Assembly (NCBI GenBank): GCA_900552885.1
Contig: USBM01000005.1
Location: 1 to 23,255 of the forward strand
Direction of reading: 5' to 3'
DNA: 23,255 bases
Source: an uncultured Clostridium sp.
GTDB taxonomy: Bacteria > Bacillota > Clostridia > Lachnospirales > Lachnospiraceae
This document shows positions 22,418 to 23,255 of the stretch, piece by piece. The translations under genes and the position numbers were made by a program. The first letter of the stretch is position 1, and the number at the start of each line of letters is the position of its first letter. Below the pieces are notes generated by a model. It made no database searches and was not told the origin of the DNA. It saw only the letters and a list, made by a program, of their open reading frames with translations.

Positions 22418-23255
22418 TCAAGCTTCGTGAACTCTATCAACCGGCCATGATTTTCTGAGTGCCACATAAGAGATCAGAAAATTTGCAAGCCATCCGGCCG
22501 GTACAGCAAGCCAGACAAATGCAATACCCAAACGAGGTGCAAAAATTAAGGCAACTGCCAGTCGGATTGCAAGGTTTACCATGTTTGCAATGAGAAATGG
22601 CCGCATGATTCCAAGTCCACGAAGGACTCCATCGGTTGCCATCTTGATACCCATGAAAATGAAAAAGTATCCCAACCATCTCATATAATCCCCGGACACC
22701 TGATATGCCAAAGCCGTTCCATCTTTTCCCAGAAACAACGAGGATATCTGAGTATGCAATGTTTCAATGACCGCGAAGGCAAGCACTGCAAAACATAGAT
22801 CTAACACCAGCGCAGCATGATACCCTTTCTTGATACGTTCAATCTTCTTTGCACCAAGATTCTGGGAAACATACGGTGAAACTGCATTTCCAATGGATAC
22901 AAATATCAGTGAAAAAACATTCTCTACCCGCATCGTTGCCGCATACCCTGCGAGCGCCTGTGTACCAAAGGGATTGACAACTGCCTGTACGATCATCATG
23001 CCAATCGACACTGTCGACTGCTGAAGAATCGAAGGTATAGCAATCCGAAGCATGGAATGCAGCTCCCACCTGTCAAACCAGCTAAAGCGACTTTTATACC
23101 GACGCATCCGGCTAAGGAAAATCAAAAGCGAAAACACTGCGGAAATTCCCTGTGCAATGAGCGTTGCAAGCGCTGCTCCGAACACACCAAGACCAAGACC
23201 TGCCACCATCCAAAGATCCATAAATATATTTAAAACAGAAGAAAATATCAAAAGC
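22418..23255 (-). CDS. MATE family efflux transporter (partial, 5' end outside window)
   Basis: The C-terminal 279 codons of a MATE (multidrug and toxin extrusion) antiporter, which exports cationic compounds using a sodium or proton gradient. The visible part covers a membrane helix with SSVLNIFMDLW then GLGVFGAALATLIAQGIS, typical of the last helix of the first half, followed by the second six-helix half: PSILQQS, GYAATMRVE, and AVSPYVSQNLGAKK, the recurrent segment preceding the third helix of that half. The frame remains open to the window edge, and a TTG near 23251 is not a real start. About 160-180 N-terminal residues are expected beyond the window. Ends RVHEA at 22418. Confidence 0.9.
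   Translation of the reverse strand, partial: LLIFSSVLNIFMDLWMVAGLGLGVFGAALATLIAQGISAVFSLLIFLSRMRRYKSRFSWFDRWELHSMLRIAIPSILQQSTVSIGMMIVQAVVNPFGTQALAGYAATMRVENVFSLIFVSIGNAVSPYVSQNLGAKKIERIKKGYHAALVLDLCFAVLAFAVIETLHTQISSLFLGKDGTALAYQVSGDYMRWLGYFFIFMGIKMATDGVLRGLGIMRPFLIANMVNLAIRLAVALIFAPRLGIAFVWLAVPAGWLANFLISYVALRKSWPVDRVHEA

Overview
The window looks like chromosomal DNA of a low-to-moderate GC anaerobic Firmicute, most probably a gut-type member of the Lachnospiraceae (Clostridia). The grounds are: strong AGGAGG-type ribosome binding sites; sigma-A-type promoters with 17-base spacers; an oxidative-stress rubrerythrin of the clostridial 'reverse' layout; an Ala/Lys-rich histone-like protein with a DUF6465-like tail; and riboflavin genes under an FMN riboswitch. 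The assignment is inference from content; there is no rRNA or tRNA here to confirm it. No mobile element, prophage, CRISPR array or tRNA was seen. Only two genes (CYTH and DHH) lie on the plus strand.

Layout. 1-145: copy A of an intergenic repeat. 146-2830: AIM24-like protein, proC, a small membrane protein and a four-helix membrane protein. 2880-4979: nitroreductase-like flavoprotein, histone-like Ala/Lys repeat protein, reverse rubrerythrin with a well-defined promoter and operator. 5189-7407: murF (cell wall) preceded by a Cof-type HAD phosphatase two bases upstream. 7489-9852: a large XPD/DinG-type helicase with a RecB/Cas4-like nuclease domain at its N-terminus. 9978-10535 and 10678-11163: a DJ-1/PfpI protein and a CYTH phosphatase, transcribed divergently from a symmetric promoter region. 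11158-13824: a membrane-bound LytS-like kinase lacking the usual phospho-acceptor His, followed closely by a DUF1189-like membrane protein. 13905-14696: another HAD phosphatase. 14756-18691: riboflavin synthesis (ribD, then FMN riboswitch, then ribE-ribBA-ribH). 18971-20606: DHH phosphoesterase and convergent HD hydrolase, separated by copy B of the repeat. 20700-23255: a cytoplasmic GH43 glycosidase and the C-terminal part of a MATE transporter cut by the window end.

How they work together. The rib block makes riboflavin from GTP and ribulose 5-phosphate. The unusual point is that the FMN riboswitch sits between ribD and ribE with its own promoter, so ribD appears to have a separate, riboswitch-free promoter. 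Much of the rest is housekeeping or stress physiology (redox defence, phosphatases, wall synthesis). The points most worth following up are the kinase without its His, the rubrerythrin operator, the symmetric divergent promoter, the nuclease-helicase fusion, the histone-like tandem-repeat protein, the displaced riboswitch, and the repeat found twice directly behind stop codons. Most genes had start codons moved to internal ATGs with good ribosome binding sites; these choices are stated per gene.
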